DNA of 64,000 nucleotides from Iningainema tapete BLCC-T55 (GCF_014698965.1 NZ_JACXAE010000036.1:1-64000), one strand, 5' to 3'. Positions 47,162 to 58,527 are shown, counted from the first letter of the stretch. Notes: generated by a model from the letters alone, not told the origin. Translations and numbers: made by a program.

Positions 47162-47518
47162 GGTTACGAACTCAATTGTACTTGCACATTATAAGACTAG
47201 AGTATATGTGATCACCAATCATCTCCCCGTGAAACTAAGAAATTTTCATAAAGATATAGGTTTTGGATATGGGTTTTGGCGAACAAGATGGTTTATATTA
47301 CCCAGTGAGTAGAGAGAAAAGCCACTTATGTTCAGATCAGGGAGGAAACGCTGCACTATCCTTATAACTGAGACTTTTATAGTATAACTAACAAGCGTGG
47401 GCGCCGCGCAAATCGCGCTATGAGATATTGCAACTAATCATTCTCGCGCTTGTTACATGCATTTGATTCTCAACTGGAAACACCACAAGAAATATCCCTA
47501 ACTTAAAAATTAGCAATC
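47162..47518. other. Intergenic region upstream of serA
   Basis: About 355 bases. A loose inverted repeat (AACAAGCG near 47390 and CGCTTGTT near 47449) surrounds a GC-rich patch. The serA promoter should be here; no RNA gene is recognised. Confidence 0.4.
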
Positions 47519-49099
47519 ATGTCCAAGGTTCTTGTCTCCGATCCAATTGACCAAGTTGGGATTGACATTCTCTCCCAAGTTGCTAGTGTTGATGTGAAAA
47601 CAAATCTCAAGCCGGAAGAACTAGTGCAAATTATTGGTGAATACGATGCACTAATGATTCGTTCTGGTACTCGCGTTACTCAAGAAATTATTGAAGCTGG
47701 CACACAATTAAAAATTATTGGTCGTGCTGGTGTAGGTGTAGATAATGTGGATGTACCCGCAGCAACGCGCAAAGGAATTGTCGTTGTTAATTCTCCAGAA
47801 GGAAACACCATCGCCGCTGCAGAACATGCTCTAGCCATGATGCTATCGATGTCGCGCTACATTCCTGATGCTAACGCTTCGGTAAAACGCGGTGAGTGGG
47901 ATCGGAAAACTTTCGTTGGTGCTGAAGTTTACAAAAAAACTCTGGGCATTGTTGGCTTAGGTAAGATTGGCTCTCATGTTGCCGGGGTTGCTAAAGCATT
48001 AGGAATGAAATTGTTGGCTTTCGATCCTTTTATTTCTACAGAAAGGGCAGAACAAATTGGTTGTCAATTAGTAGATTTGGAGTTGTTGATCCAGCAAGCA
48101 GATTACATTACACTACACATACCCAAAACTCCAGAAACAACTCATTTGATTAATGCAGAACGGTTGGCAAAGATGAAGCCTACCACCCGCATTATTAACT
48201 GCGCTCGTGGTGGCATTATTGACGAAGAAGCTTTGGCAGCAGCTATTAAAGAAGGCAAAATTGCTGGTGCGGCATTAGATGTGTATGAAATAGAACCACT
48301 AGGAGAATCTTCGTTAAAATCAATTGGCAAAGAAGCCGTTTTGACTCCCCACTTAGGCGCATCTACTGCAGAAGCTCAGGTGAATGTGGCAATTGACGTA
48401 GCCGAACAAATTCGCGATGTATTATTAGGATTACCAGCACGCTCGGCTGTGAACATTCCTGGGCTAAATCCTGATGTACTCCAAGAACTCAAGCCCTATA
48501 TGCAATTAGCAGAAACCTTGGGCAAATTGGTAGGACAATTAGCTGGAGGAAGAGTAGAATTACTTAACGTTCGTCTTCAAGGCGAATTGGCAACCAATCG
48601 GAGCCAGCCTTTGGTGGTAGCATCTCTCAAAGGATTGCTTTACCAAGCTCTGCGGGAACGTGTCAACTACGTTAACGCTAGCATAGAGGCAAAAGAGCGG
48701 GGAATTCGCGTAATTGAAACGCGGGATGCCTCAATTAAAGACTACGCAGGTTCACTCCACCTAGAAGCCACAGGTTCCTTGGGTACTCATTCTGTCACAG
48801 GTGCTTTATTGGGTGATGGAGAAATACGTTTGACTAACTTGGACGGTTTCCCCATTAACGTCCCGCCTAGTCAACATATGCTGTTTACTCTCCACCGGGA
48901 TCAACCGGGAATTATCGGTAAACTCGGTTCCTTACTCGGCAGTTATAACGTTAATATTGCTAGTATGCAGGTAGGACGTAAAATTGTCCGTGGTGAGGCA
49001 GTAATGGCTCTCAGTTTGGATGATCCCTTACCAGATGGCATTTTAACTGAGACGATCAAAGTACCTGGAATTCGTGATGCTTATACGGTAACACTATAG
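47519..49099 (+). CDS. serA: D-3-phosphoglycerate dehydrogenase
   Basis: 526 aa, the long type with three parts: catalytic/NAD domains (IGRAGVGVDNVDVPAATRKG, GIVGLGKIGSHVA near 143, CARGGIIDEEAL near 228, PHLGASTAEAQ), an intervening ASB domain, and a C-terminal ACT domain (FTLHRDQPGIIGKLGSLLG) for serine feedback. It makes 3-phosphohydroxypyruvate for serine synthesis. Followed by prmA, a pairing I recall from other cyanobacteria. Confidence 0.96.
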   Translation: MSKVLVSDPIDQVGIDILSQVASVDVKTNLKPEELVQIIGEYDALMIRSGTRVTQEIIEAGTQLKIIGRAGVGVDNVDVPAATRKGIVVVNSPEGNTIAAAEHALAMMLSMSRYIPDANASVKRGEWDRKTFVGAEVYKKTLGIVGLGKIGSHVAGVAKALGMKLLAFDPFISTERAEQIGCQLVDLELLIQQADYITLHIPKTPETTHLINAERLAKMKPTTRIINCARGGIIDEEALAAAIKEGKIAGAALDVYEIEPLGESSLKSIGKEAVLTPHLGASTAEAQVNVAIDVAEQIRDVLLGLPARSAVNIPGLNPDVLQELKPYMQLAETLGKLVGQLAGGRVELLNVRLQGELATNRSQPLVVASLKGLLYQALRERVNYVNASIEAKERGIRVIETRDASIKDYAGSLHLEATGSLGTHSVTGALLGDGEIRLTNLDGFPINVPPSQHMLFTLHRDQPGIIGKLGSLLGSYNVNIASMQVGRKIVRGEAVMALSLDDPLPDGILTETIKVPGIRDAYTVTL

Positions 49100-49109
49100 T
49101 GTAGTCGTC

Positions 49110-49174
49110 GTAGAGACGTTCCGCCGGAACGTCTGTACACAAATCGTAGAGACGTTCCGCCGGAATGTCTGTAC
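49110..49174. repeat. Two tandem copies of the GTAGAGACGTTCCG palindrome
   Basis: Copies at 49110-49138 and 49146-49174, 7 bases apart, each with GTAGAGACGTTCCG and a CGGAA(C/T)GTCTGTAC arm. They lie directly after serA and may serve as its 3' hairpins. Confidence 0.75.
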
Positions 49175-49222
49175 AGAATGCAACACCAAGAGTGCATAAT
49201 CAGAAATCAGAAGAATTAATTG

Positions 49223-49256
<34 letters not shown>

Positions 49257-49267
49257 AATTCTAAAAT

Positions 49268-50185
49268 ATGGCAAACACTTGGTGGGAACTACAAATTCTG
49301 TGTGAACCAAATCTGGAAGATTCTATCTTCTGGCGGTTGGAAAATTTTGGCTGTCGTGGAGCGGCTAGTGAAAAAAGAGGACATTATAGTTTAGTCAGAA
49401 GCTATTTGCCAGAATTTCAAGCGCAGTTACTAGATTTGGCAGCACTATCCTTATGGCTGCGTCAAGATGCTTTATGTCTTGGACTGTCTGCACCTGTGGT
49501 AAATTGGCAGTTGATTGATGAACAGGATTGGGCAAGTAGTTGGAAACAACACTGGCAACCACAGGAAATTGGCGATCGCTTCTTAATTAACCCTGCTTGG
49601 CTACCAATCCCAGAAAATTCTCAGCGCTTAATTCTCCGTCTTGATCCAGGTGTAGCATTTGGTACAGGCGCTCATGCCACAACTCAATTGTGCTTAGAAT
49701 CCCTGGAAATGAGATTAGGTAAAGAAAACACATCTTTTTTTGACAATAAACAAGAAAAAAAACATACGGTAATTGCGGATATAGGTTGTGGTTCTGGTAT
49801 CCTTTCCATCGGGGCTTTGCTATTAGGTGCAGACAGAGTTTATGCTGTAGATACCGATCCCCTAGCGGTGAAATCAACTTTAGAAAACTGCGCTCTCAAT
49901 GGCATCAGTTCTGAATCCTTGGTAACAGCACAAGGCAGTATAGAAGTTGTGACGAAACTAGTTGAACAAGTAGATGGAATCGTCTGCAATATTTTAGCTG
50001 ATGTAATTATTGAGTTAGTTCCGCACATGAGTGCAATCTGTAAACCTAGCACTTGGGGTATTTTCAGCGGTATATTACTTGAGCAGTCGTCATCTGTTGC
50101 TGATGCACTAGAACAAAGTGGTTGGGTAGTTGCTACTCTGTGGAAAAGAAAAGAATGGTGTTGCATTAATGTGCGGCGATCGTAA
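49268..50185 (+). CDS. prmA: Ribosomal protein L11 methyltransferase
   Basis: 305 aa. N-terminal substrate domain ([20 protein letters not shown]) and SAM domain with [37 protein letters not shown] and [10 protein letters not shown], all PrmA signatures. It trimethylates L11. A short charged insert ([14 protein letters not shown]) sits before motif I. The track of conserved blocks is complete. Confidence 0.95.
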   Translation: MANTWWELQILCEPNLEDSIFWRLENFGCRGAASEKRGHYSLVRSYLPEFQAQLLDLAALSLWLRQDALCLGLSAPVVNWQLIDEQDWASSWKQHWQPQEIGDRFLINPAWLPIPENSQRLILRLDPGVAFGTGAHATTQLCLESLEMRLGKENTSFFDNKQEKKHTVIADIGCGSGILSIGALLLGADRVYAVDTDPLAVKSTLENCALNGISSESLVTAQGSIEVVTKLVEQVDGIVCNILADVIIELVPHMSAICKPSTWGIFSGILLEQSSSVADALEQSGWVVATLWKRKEWCCINVRRS

Positions 50186-50253
50186 AAGTTGTTACTTTTT
50201 CTACTCAAGTTGGGAACTATATAGTTAGCCCACCTGCATTCACCAGTTGAGCA

Positions 50254-51999
50254 ATGCCTCACCCTTTGAAAATAATTAAACAGGTGCCACTCCGCCTGCT
50301 TTTGGTTGTCCCATTTGTGCTGCAAATATTTGCAGCAGTTGGGTTGACAGGATACCTGTCACTACGTAATGGGCAGAAAGCAGTAAATGATCTTGCGGAT
50401 CAGTTAATTAATAAAGCTAATCAATTAGTGAGTGTGCATTTAAATACATACCTAGCTTTGCCCCATCAAATCAATCAATTAAATGCAGATGCTATAGCCT
50501 CTGGGCAACTCGATCTCAAAAACCCCAAAGCAAGTGAAAAATATTTCTGGAGGCTAGCCAAAGTCTTCAAGAGTACTAGCTACATTGGTGGTACTTTAAC
50601 CAATGGTAGAGAATCAGGCGCTGGACGTTGGTTAAACGGTGTAGATCTTTTAGTCTTTGAAAATTTTCATAGAGATAGTAAAGCCTTCGATTATCTTGCC
50701 GATAATCAGGGAAACCGGGCGCGGCTTTTGCAAAGATATGAATACAACCCGTTGTTACTGTCGGGATACAAAGAAGTAGTTAAAGCAGGCAAGCCAATTT
50801 GGAGCCAAATCTATACTCTTGATGTGAATAATGTGCTAATTACTGACGATGGCAAAACTGCAAAAACCCAAGATAAAAGTTCCAATATTGGTTATGAAGC
50901 ATTTGTAAGCTTGGCTGCCAGACGTCCACTCTATGATCAAAACGGCAAGCTAGTTGCTGTTTTCGTTGTTGATTTGCTACTTACAAATATTAGTGAGTTT
51001 CTTCGTAACTTAAAGGTAACTCCCTCTGGGCAAGTTTTCATCATTGAACGTAATGGTTTATTAGTAGGTTGTTCCGGTACTCATCCCATTTTGCATAAGG
51101 TTAAAAATAAACCAGAACGTTTTAACGTACCAGAATCAGACTTCATGGCACAAATTAACGCCAATACGCAAATGACAATTCTATTATGTTTAAGCGCGTT
51201 AGTTGTGGCAACGTTATTGGGAATTTATACTTCTCAGTGGATTACTCAACCGATTCTGCGTCTTGCTCAAGCATCAGAAGCAATTGCTACTGGCGAATTA
51301 GAGCAGAAAGTAAAACCTTCAAATGTCAAAGAGTTAGGAGTTTTAGCTGGTTCATTCAACAAAATGGCGACTCAATTGCAAGAATCGTTTACAGCTTTAG
51401 AAAAAACCAATGAACAATTAGAACAACGAGTTGAAGAACGCACCTCCCAACTTCAAGCCGCTAAAGTAGCAGCAGATGTTGCAAACCTTGCCAAGAGTGA
51501 ATTTCTCGCCAACATGAGTCATGAATTGCGAACTCCTCTCAACGGTATTTTAGGGTATGTACAAATTCTCCAGCGTTCGCAAAACCTTGCGCAAAAAGAT
51601 CGTCAAGGAATTAGTATTATTCATCAGTGTAGCTCTCACTTACTCACATTAATTAATGATGTTTTAGATTTAGCTAAAGCGGAAGCATTATTAGAACTAC
51701 TGAAGAACCTTTTGCAGTTGGAATGGATTTATCAAATAAAGCCAGAGGATATAAAACAAAAGTTAGAAGAGGAGAATACTTTCTATAGAGCGAACGAAAT
51801 TGTATCTCCAGAGGCACAAACCCTTGCCGTACTTTATGATTTAGCGATGCAAGGGTTGATTCATGATTTGCTTCAACAGTGTGATGTAATTGAAACATCA
51901 GATCCAAAGTTTGCTTCCTTCACTCACCAACTGCGTCAATTCGCGCAAAAATTCCAATTAGGGCAAATCCAAACATTTTTAGAACAGTACTTGGAGTAG
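50254..51999 (+). CDS. Membrane sensor-kinase homologue lacking the ATPase domain
   Basis: 581 aa. Closely matches its neighbour at 53352: N-terminal helix, periplasmic Cache-like sensor, second helix (near 315), HAMP, coiled coil and HisKA ([19 protein letters not shown]). Two segments of the neighbour are missing: the end of the sensor (about 60 residues after KPERFN) and the whole HATPase domain after [10 protein letters not shown]. The shared C-terminal domain ([20 protein letters not shown]) is kept. It cannot bind ATP itself but retains the phosphoacceptor His. May be phosphorylated by its neighbour, or be decaying in frame. Confidence 0.8.
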   Translation: MPHPLKIIKQVPLRLLLVVPFVLQIFAAVGLTGYLSLRNGQKAVNDLADQLINKANQLVSVHLNTYLALPHQINQLNADAIASGQLDLKNPKASEKYFWRLAKVFKSTSYIGGTLTNGRESGAGRWLNGVDLLVFENFHRDSKAFDYLADNQGNRARLLQRYEYNPLLLSGYKEVVKAGKPIWSQIYTLDVNNVLITDDGKTAKTQDKSSNIGYEAFVSLAARRPLYDQNGKLVAVFVVDLLLTNISEFLRNLKVTPSGQVFIIERNGLLVGCSGTHPILHKVKNKPERFNVPESDFMAQINANTQMTILLCLSALVVATLLGIYTSQWITQPILRLAQASEAIATGELEQKVKPSNVKELGVLAGSFNKMATQLQESFTALEKTNEQLEQRVEERTSQLQAAKVAADVANLAKSEFLANMSHELRTPLNGILGYVQILQRSQNLAQKDRQGISIIHQCSSHLLTLINDVLDLAKAEALLELLKNLLQLEWIYQIKPEDIKQKLEEENTFYRANEIVSPEAQTLAVLYDLAMQGLIHDLLQQCDVIETSDPKFASFTHQLRQFAQKFQLGQIQTFLEQYLE

Positions 52000-52004
52000 T
52001 ATTC

Positions 52005-53315
52005 ATGATATCAACTGTAGGATCGGGAGCCATTTTAATTGTTGACGATCATCCTACCAATCTGGAAGTTCTTTCTGAAGCTTTGACTAGTGTTGGTTTC
52101 CGGGTTGCAGTTGCTGTGGATGGTGAGAGTGCTATTAAACAAGCCAAATACCGTCCACCTTCTCTAATTTTACTTGACGTAATGATGCCAGGAATTGATG
52201 GATTTGAAACTTGTCAGCGTCTCAAAGCTGATCCTGTGACAAAGGATATTCCTGTAATTTTTATTACTGCTCTTTCTGATACAGAAATCAAAGTCAAGGG
52301 ATTAACTGTTGGTGGAGTTGACTATATCACTAAACCCTTTCAACATCAAGAAGTAATTGCTAGAGTTAAAATACACATACAATTACGTAATCTCAACCAA
52401 ACTTTAGCAGCACAAAATAAACTTCTTCAACAGGAAATTGAGCAGCGTGAACAAGCCCAAATAGCTTTAGAGCAAGCTTTACATCATCAAAAGCTTCTCA
52501 GTATGCAACTGATTCAGAGTGAAAAAATGTCTGCACTTGGTCAACTAGTTGCTGGGGTTGCCCATGAAATTAACAACCCGATTAACTTTATTTATGGGAA
52601 TCTCACTTACGCTAATAATTATATCCAAGATCTAGTCGATCTACTTAATCTCTATCGCAAATACTGTCCCTATCCAGCACTAGAAGTACAGCATAAGTCA
52701 GAGGCAATTGAGCTAGATTTTTTAATTAATGATTTAAATAAATTGCTTTGTTCTATGAAGGTAGGAGCAGAGCGGATTAGTGAAATTGTTGTATCTTTAC
52801 GCAATTTCTCCCGTAAAGATGAGGCAAATATGAAGCTAGTTGATATTCATGATGGTATTGACAGCACTTTAACACTTTTGCAAAGTCGTCTGAATGCAAC
52901 ATTTGATCGCTCTGCCATTGAAGTAGTGAAAGAATATGGAAATTTACCCAAAGTGGAATGCTATGCAGGACAGTTAAATCAAGTATTTATGAATATTCTG
53001 ACTAATGCGATTGACGTTTTGGAATCATCTGTCATTAGTGATTTGCAAATTCGCATTCGTACTGAATTTCATGACAATCAAGTCTTCATTTTGATTGCTG
53101 ATAATGGTGGTGGTATTTCTGATGAGGTACTTCATCAAATATTTAACCCCTTTTTTACTACTAAGTCTGTGGGTAAAGGTACTGGTTTAGGTTTGTCGAT
53201 TAGCTACCAAATTATCGTAGAACAACATGGGGGTAGTTTGAACTGTACTTCCACTGTTGGCGTGGGAACAGAATTTACGATCGCTATTCCAGTTAGTCAA
53301 TCTACAGTTAGGTAA
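52005..53315 (+). CDS. Response receiver-histidine kinase hybrid, copy 1
   Basis: 436 aa. Receiver domain first (ILIVDDHPTNLE, phosphoacceptor in LILLDVMMPGIDG, lysine in YITKPF), coiled coil, then HisKA (LVAGVAHEINNPINFIYGN) and HATPase ([27 protein letters not shown]). It starts 5 bases after the truncated sensor gene. Likely receives phosphate from the sensor and signals onward. Soluble. Confidence 0.9.
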   Translation: MISTVGSGAILIVDDHPTNLEVLSEALTSVGFRVAVAVDGESAIKQAKYRPPSLILLDVMMPGIDGFETCQRLKADPVTKDIPVIFITALSDTEIKVKGLTVGGVDYITKPFQHQEVIARVKIHIQLRNLNQTLAAQNKLLQQEIEQREQAQIALEQALHHQKLLSMQLIQSEKMSALGQLVAGVAHEINNPINFIYGNLTYANNYIQDLVDLLNLYRKYCPYPALEVQHKSEAIELDFLINDLNKLLCSMKVGAERISEIVVSLRNFSRKDEANMKLVDIHDGIDSTLTLLQSRLNATFDRSAIEVVKEYGNLPKVECYAGQLNQVFMNILTNAIDVLESSVISDLQIRIRTEFHDNQVFILIADNGGGISDEVLHQIFNPFFTTKSVGKGTGLGLSISYQIIVEQHGGSLNCTSTVGVGTEFTIAIPVSQSTVR

Positions 53316-53351
53316 TTATAAAATTAACCTATGTGTGATTTAAGTTAGGTA

Positions 53352-55859
53352 ATGCCGTTGAAAGTCGCAAACAATCGTCAAAAGACAATTAAACAAGTCT
53401 CACTTCGCTCACTTTTAATTGTCCCTTTTGTGCTGCAAATTTTTGCTACAGTTGGGATTGTCGGATATCTATCGCTCCAAAATGGACAAAAGGCAGTCAA
53501 CGAGCTTGCCGAACAGTTGATTGATAAAGCTAATCGGCTGGTTAGTACACATCTAAATACATATTTGGCTCTACCTCAGCAGATTAATCAACTAAATGCA
53601 GATGCCATCGCCGCAGGGCAACTCAATCTTAATAATTCTAAAGCAAGTGAAAAATATTTCTGGAGACAAGCCAAAGTCTTCAAAAATACTAGCTATATAG
53701 GCTTTACCTTAACTGATGGTAGAGAATCAGGTGCAGGGCGTTGGCTGAATGGTATAAATCTTTTAGTTTACGAAAATTTCCCTAGAAATGGTAAGGCTTT
53801 TGATTATAGCGTAGACGAGCGCGGAAATCGCCATCGACTTTTGCAAAGCTATGAAATTGACTCTTTATCGCTGCCAGTATACAAAGAATCAATTAAAGCA
53901 GGTAAGCCAATTTGGAATCAAATCTTTACTTTGAATGTCAGCAATTTACTAATTACTGATGATGGCAAAGCTCTAAACATTAAAGACAGAGCTTCTAATG
54001 TTGGTTATGAGTCTTATATCAGCTTACCAGCTAGACGCCCATTTTATGATGAAAACGGTAAACTACTTGGTGTTCTCATTGTCGAAATACTGCTAACTAA
54101 TATTAATGAGTTCCTCCGCAGCATTAAAGTAACTCCCTCTGGGCAAATTTACATTATTGAAAGAGATGGGTTATTAGTGGGTAGTTCTGGTTCTCATCCT
54201 ATCTTACATAAAGTTCATAATAAAGTAGAACGTTTTAGTGTCAGTAACTCTCCTGATCCAATGATTCGCGCTATTTATAGTGATTTACAAAAACGATTTA
54301 GCAATCACAACATTAAAGGAGATCAAGAACTTAATGTCATATTTAACCAGCAGCGTCACTATGTGCGGGTAACACCTTGGCGAGATCAATATGGTTTGGA
54401 TTGGCTGGTAATTATTGCTGTACCAGAATCCGATTTCATGGCACAAATTAATGTCAATACTCAAATCACAATCTTGTTGTGTTTAGGTGCGTTAGTTGTG
54501 GCAATTATTTTGGGCATTTACACCTCTCAATGGATTACTCAACCAATTCTGCGTCTTGCCCAAGCATCACAGGCGTTAGCGAAGCGAGCCGCGCTAGCGG
54601 ATTTCGCCACTGGCTCACTTGAGCAAAATGTAGAACCTTTAAATGTGAGAGAGTTGGTAATTTTAGCTGATTCTTTCAATCATATGGCGACTCAATTACG
54701 TGAATCATTTACTGCTTTAGAAAAAACCAATGAACAATTAGAACAATGGGTTGAAGAACGTACAAGCCAACTGAAAATAGCTAAAGAAGAAGCAGATATT
54801 GCTAATCAGGCAAAAAGTGATTTTCTCGCTAACATGAGTCATGAATTGCGTACTCCTCTCAACGGTATTTTAGGATATGTACAAATTCTACAACTTTCTC
54901 AAAACCTTAATGATCAAGATCGTCAGAAAATTGATATTATTCACCAGTGTAGTTATCACCTGCTCACCTTGATTAATGATGTTTTAGATCTATCTAAAAT
55001 AGAAGCACGCAAATTAGAATTATATCCTGTAGAGATACATCTTCCTTCTTTTCTGCAACTAGTCGTAGATATTTGTCGCATTAACGCTGAGGAAAAAGGT
55101 ATTATCTTTAATTATCAAAGCGATCGCCAATTACCAATAACTGTTATTATAGACGAAAAAAGATTACGTCAAGTGTTACTCAACTTATTAGGTAATGCGA
55201 TTAAATTTACTGACAAAGGAGAAGTGACGTTTAAAGTAGATGTACTGGGGACTGGGGACAAGGACAATAACCAATCCCAATCCCCAATACCTAATCCCCA
55301 ATCCCCAATCACCAAGATTCGCTTTCAAATTGAAGATACAGGTGTGGGTATAACTCCAGAAGAAATGAATAATATTTTTCTACCTTTTGAACAGGTAGGT
55401 GATGCTAAAAAACAAGTAGAAGGAACAGGATTAGGATTAGCAATTACTCAGAAAATTGTCTGTTTAATGGGTAGTGTTTTAGAAGTAAAAAGCCAACCTG
55501 GGAAAGGAAGTACATTTTGGTTTGATGTTGAGTTAGCAGAAGTTAAAAATTGGACAAAAGCGAATAAATTAGTATGCGATGGTACAATTAGTAATCATCG
55601 GGGACCACTTCAATATGTAACTCAGGGTGCGGAGACTACTTTAAGTGGAGTGAAAGAGATTGTACCTCCGGAGGCAAAAGAGCTTGCTGTACTTTATGAT
55701 TTAGCGTTGCAAGGGTTGATTCATGATTTACTTCAACAATGCAATGTAATTGAAAAATTAGATCCAAAGTTTGCCTCTTTCACTTGCCAACTGCGTCAAT
55801 TTGCTCAAAAATTCCAACTAAAGCAAATCCAAACATTCTTAGAAAAGTACCTGGAGTAG
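53352..55859 (+). CDS. Membrane sensor histidine kinase, full-length copy
   Basis: 835 aa. Membrane helix (about 15-38), periplasmic double-Cache-like sensor, second helix near 375-395, HAMP, coiled coil, HisKA ([19 protein letters not shown]), HATPase (NLLGNAIKFTDKGE, DTGVGITPEE, GTGLGLAI) and a C-terminal helical domain shared with copy 1. Two repeat-derived in-frame insertions are visible: KRAALADFA in the HAMP region and a PNPQSPI-type stretch inside HATPase. ATP-binding motifs flank the second insertion and are intact. Confidence 0.9.
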   Translation: MPLKVANNRQKTIKQVSLRSLLIVPFVLQIFATVGIVGYLSLQNGQKAVNELAEQLIDKANRLVSTHLNTYLALPQQINQLNADAIAAGQLNLNNSKASEKYFWRQAKVFKNTSYIGFTLTDGRESGAGRWLNGINLLVYENFPRNGKAFDYSVDERGNRHRLLQSYEIDSLSLPVYKESIKAGKPIWNQIFTLNVSNLLITDDGKALNIKDRASNVGYESYISLPARRPFYDENGKLLGVLIVEILLTNINEFLRSIKVTPSGQIYIIERDGLLVGSSGSHPILHKVHNKVERFSVSNSPDPMIRAIYSDLQKRFSNHNIKGDQELNVIFNQQRHYVRVTPWRDQYGLDWLVIIAVPESDFMAQINVNTQITILLCLGALVVAIILGIYTSQWITQPILRLAQASQALAKRAALADFATGSLEQNVEPLNVRELVILADSFNHMATQLRESFTALEKTNEQLEQWVEERTSQLKIAKEEADIANQAKSDFLANMSHELRTPLNGILGYVQILQLSQNLNDQDRQKIDIIHQCSYHLLTLINDVLDLSKIEARKLELYPVEIHLPSFLQLVVDICRINAEEKGIIFNYQSDRQLPITVIIDEKRLRQVLLNLLGNAIKFTDKGEVTFKVDVLGTGDKDNNQSQSPIPNPQSPITKIRFQIEDTGVGITPEEMNNIFLPFEQVGDAKKQVEGTGLGLAITQKIVCLMGSVLEVKSQPGKGSTFWFDVELAEVKNWTKANKLVCDGTISNHRGPLQYVTQGAETTLSGVKEIVPPEAKELAVLYDLALQGLIHDLLQQCNVIEKLDPKFASFTCQLRQFAQKFQLKQIQTFLEKYLE
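54575..54611. repeat. In-frame palindromic repeat in the HAMP region
   Basis: GCGTTAGCGAAGCGAGCCGC and GCTAGCGGATTTCGC encode ALAKRAALADFA. The paralogue at 51270 has only EAIATGE at this place, so about 27 bases were inserted without shifting the frame. Confidence 0.8.
55245..55315. repeat. In-frame CCCCAAT-type repeat in HATPase coding
   Basis: Repeated CCAATCCCC/CCCAATC units and GGGGACTGGGGAC encode LGTGDKDNNQSQSPIPNPQ between two conserved strands of the ATPase domain. Such strings normally occur between genes in cyanobacteria. Confidence 0.75.
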
Positions 55860-55864
55860 TAACC

Positions 55865-57187
55865 ATGACACTAACTGTAGCATCTGGAGCTATTTTAATT
55901 GTTGATGATCATCCCACCAATCTAGAAGTTCTTTCTGAGGCTTTGACTAGTGCTGGTTTCCGGGTTGCCGTCGCTGTGGATGGTGAAAGTGCTATTAAAC
56001 AAGCTAAATATCGTCCACCCTCTCTAATTTTACTAGATGTAATGATGCCAGGGATTGATGGGTTTGAAACATGTACACGTCTTAAAGCTGATCCTGTAAC
56101 CAAAGATATTCCAATCATTTTTATGACAGCTCTTTTAGATACAGAAGTTAAGGTGAAGGGATTATCTCTAGGAGTGGACTACATTACTAAACCCTTTGAA
56201 TATCAAGAGGTAATTGCGAGAGTTAAAATACATATACAGTTATGTAACTTTGCTCAAACTTTAGAGCAGCAAAACAAACTTCTTAAAAAAGAAATAGCAC
56301 AGCGTGAAAAAGCAGAAACAGCATTACAGCAAGTAAATCAGGAATTAGAGCAGGCTTTGCGTAAACAAAAGCTTCTCACCGTGCAAATGGTTCAGAGCGA
56401 AAAAATGTCTGCACTCGGTCAAATGGTTGCTGGAGTGGCACATGAAATTAACAATCCGGTAAACTTTATTTATGGAAATATTAGTCACGCCAAAAATTAT
56501 ATTCAAAATATACTCGATTTACTAAATCTTTACCGTCAATACTGTCCTCATCCAGCATCAGAAGTACAGGCTATGACAGAAGCAATTGAACTTGATTTTT
56601 TAATTGAAGACTTGTCTAAATTGCTTGGCTCAATTAAAGTTGGAGCAGAGCGTATTCGCGAAATTGTGGCATCTTTACGAACTTTCTCTCATATGGATGA
56701 GACGAAGATGAGGCTAGTAGATATCCATGAGGGCATTGATAATACTTTAATGATCTTGCAAAGTCGCTTGAAAGCAAAACCAAACTTTCCTGCTATTGAA
56801 GTCGTTAAAGACTATGGAAATCTCCCTCGAGTGGAATGCTGCGTGGGACAGTTGAATCAAGTATTTATGAATATTCTGACTAATGCAATTGATGCCCTTG
56901 AAGAGAGTGTGGGATGTACTCCGCAAATTCGTATTCGTACTCAACCCCGTCACAATCAAGTCGTCATTTATATTGCTGATAATGGTTTGGGCATTCCACA
57001 GGCAGTAGTTCATCGTTTATTTGACCCTTTTTTTACTACTAAATCTGTTGGTAAAGGTACTGGTTTGGGTTTATCTATTAGTTACCAAATTATTGTCGAA
57101 CAACATAAAGGTAGTTTGAACTGTACTTCTACTGTTGGAGTGGGAACAGAATTTGCGATCACCATCCCAATTAGACAATCAACCTAA
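55865..57187 (+). CDS. Response receiver-histidine kinase hybrid, copy 2
   Basis: 440 aa from ATG 55865; the longer frame overlaps the sensor gene. Same plan as copy 1: receiver (ILIVDDHPTNLE, LLDVMMPGIDG, DYITKPF), HisKA (MVAGVAHEINNPVNFIYGN), HATPase ([27 protein letters not shown]). It starts 5 bases after the full-length sensor, reproducing the copy 1 spacing, which shows that a two-gene unit was duplicated. Confidence 0.9.
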   Translation: MTLTVASGAILIVDDHPTNLEVLSEALTSAGFRVAVAVDGESAIKQAKYRPPSLILLDVMMPGIDGFETCTRLKADPVTKDIPIIFMTALLDTEVKVKGLSLGVDYITKPFEYQEVIARVKIHIQLCNFAQTLEQQNKLLKKEIAQREKAETALQQVNQELEQALRKQKLLTVQMVQSEKMSALGQMVAGVAHEINNPVNFIYGNISHAKNYIQNILDLLNLYRQYCPHPASEVQAMTEAIELDFLIEDLSKLLGSIKVGAERIREIVASLRTFSHMDETKMRLVDIHEGIDNTLMILQSRLKAKPNFPAIEVVKDYGNLPRVECCVGQLNQVFMNILTNAIDALEESVGCTPQIRIRTQPRHNQVVIYIADNGLGIPQAVVHRLFDPFFTTKSVGKGTGLGLSISYQIIVEQHKGSLNCTSTVGVGTEFAITIPIRQST

Positions 57188-57235
57188 GTGGAAGAAATTC
57201 CTCTAAGACTTGTTCAAGCGATCGCAATCTATTGC

Positions 57236-57553
57236 TTAAATCTTTGTTTTGAGACGCTCGACTAACTGCGGGGCTTGTAATACACCCTCAATCCGATCTA
57301 CAGGCTGACCCTGTTTAAATAATACCAGTGTAGGTAAAGCCTCAATTCGATACTGTCCTGCCAATTGCGGGTATTTTTCTGTATCAATTTTAACTACTCG
57401 TATCCGTCCTTGAAGTACAGAGTTGACTTGTTCTAAAATCGGACTCATCATGTGACAAGGACCACACCAGTCAGCGTAGAAATCTACCAACACCGGAACA
57501 TCAGAGCCAGATAGCATCTCTTCAAAGCTGTTAAATTGCTTTTTTGTGGACAT
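57236..57553 (-). CDS. trxA: Thioredoxin
   Basis: 105 aa with the canonical DFYADWCGPCHMM active site near residue 30 and the cis-proline segment EALPTLVLFKQG. General disulfide reductase in the cytoplasm. Several thioredoxins exist in cyanobacteria, so the exact isoform is not assigned. Convergent with the receiver-kinase gene. Confidence 0.95.
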   Translation of the reverse strand: MSTKKQFNSFEEMLSGSDVPVLVDFYADWCGPCHMMSPILEQVNSVLQGRIRVVKIDTEKYPQLAGQYRIEALPTLVLFKQGQPVDRIEGVLQAPQLVERLKTKI

Positions 57554-57622
57554 AGGACATGTACCAAGTATCTATTGTTGAATTTCTTTAATGGTAATTC
57601 TGAAGAATAAATATCAGCTTAA

Positions 57623-58456
<834 letters not shown>

Positions 58457-58463
58457 CCAAGGC

Positions 58464-58514
58464 AAAAGTAAAAAGGCAAAAGTCAAAAGAAGTTTCTTTT
58501 TCCTTTTTACTTTT
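58464..58514. terminator. Hairpin between convergent fabG and transferase genes
   Basis: AAAAGTAAAAAGG (58464-58476) pairs exactly with CCTTTTTACTTTT (58502-58514). A T-rich tract follows on the plus strand and the arm is A-rich before it, so it could end transcription from both sides. It also resembles dispersed intergenic repeats (compare 42985-43060). Confidence 0.55.
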
Positions 58515-58527
58515 TACTTTTTACTTG

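Noticed and set aside
49840-50325. 161-aa minus-strand frame
   Set aside because: Shadow of prmA and the start of the sensor gene.
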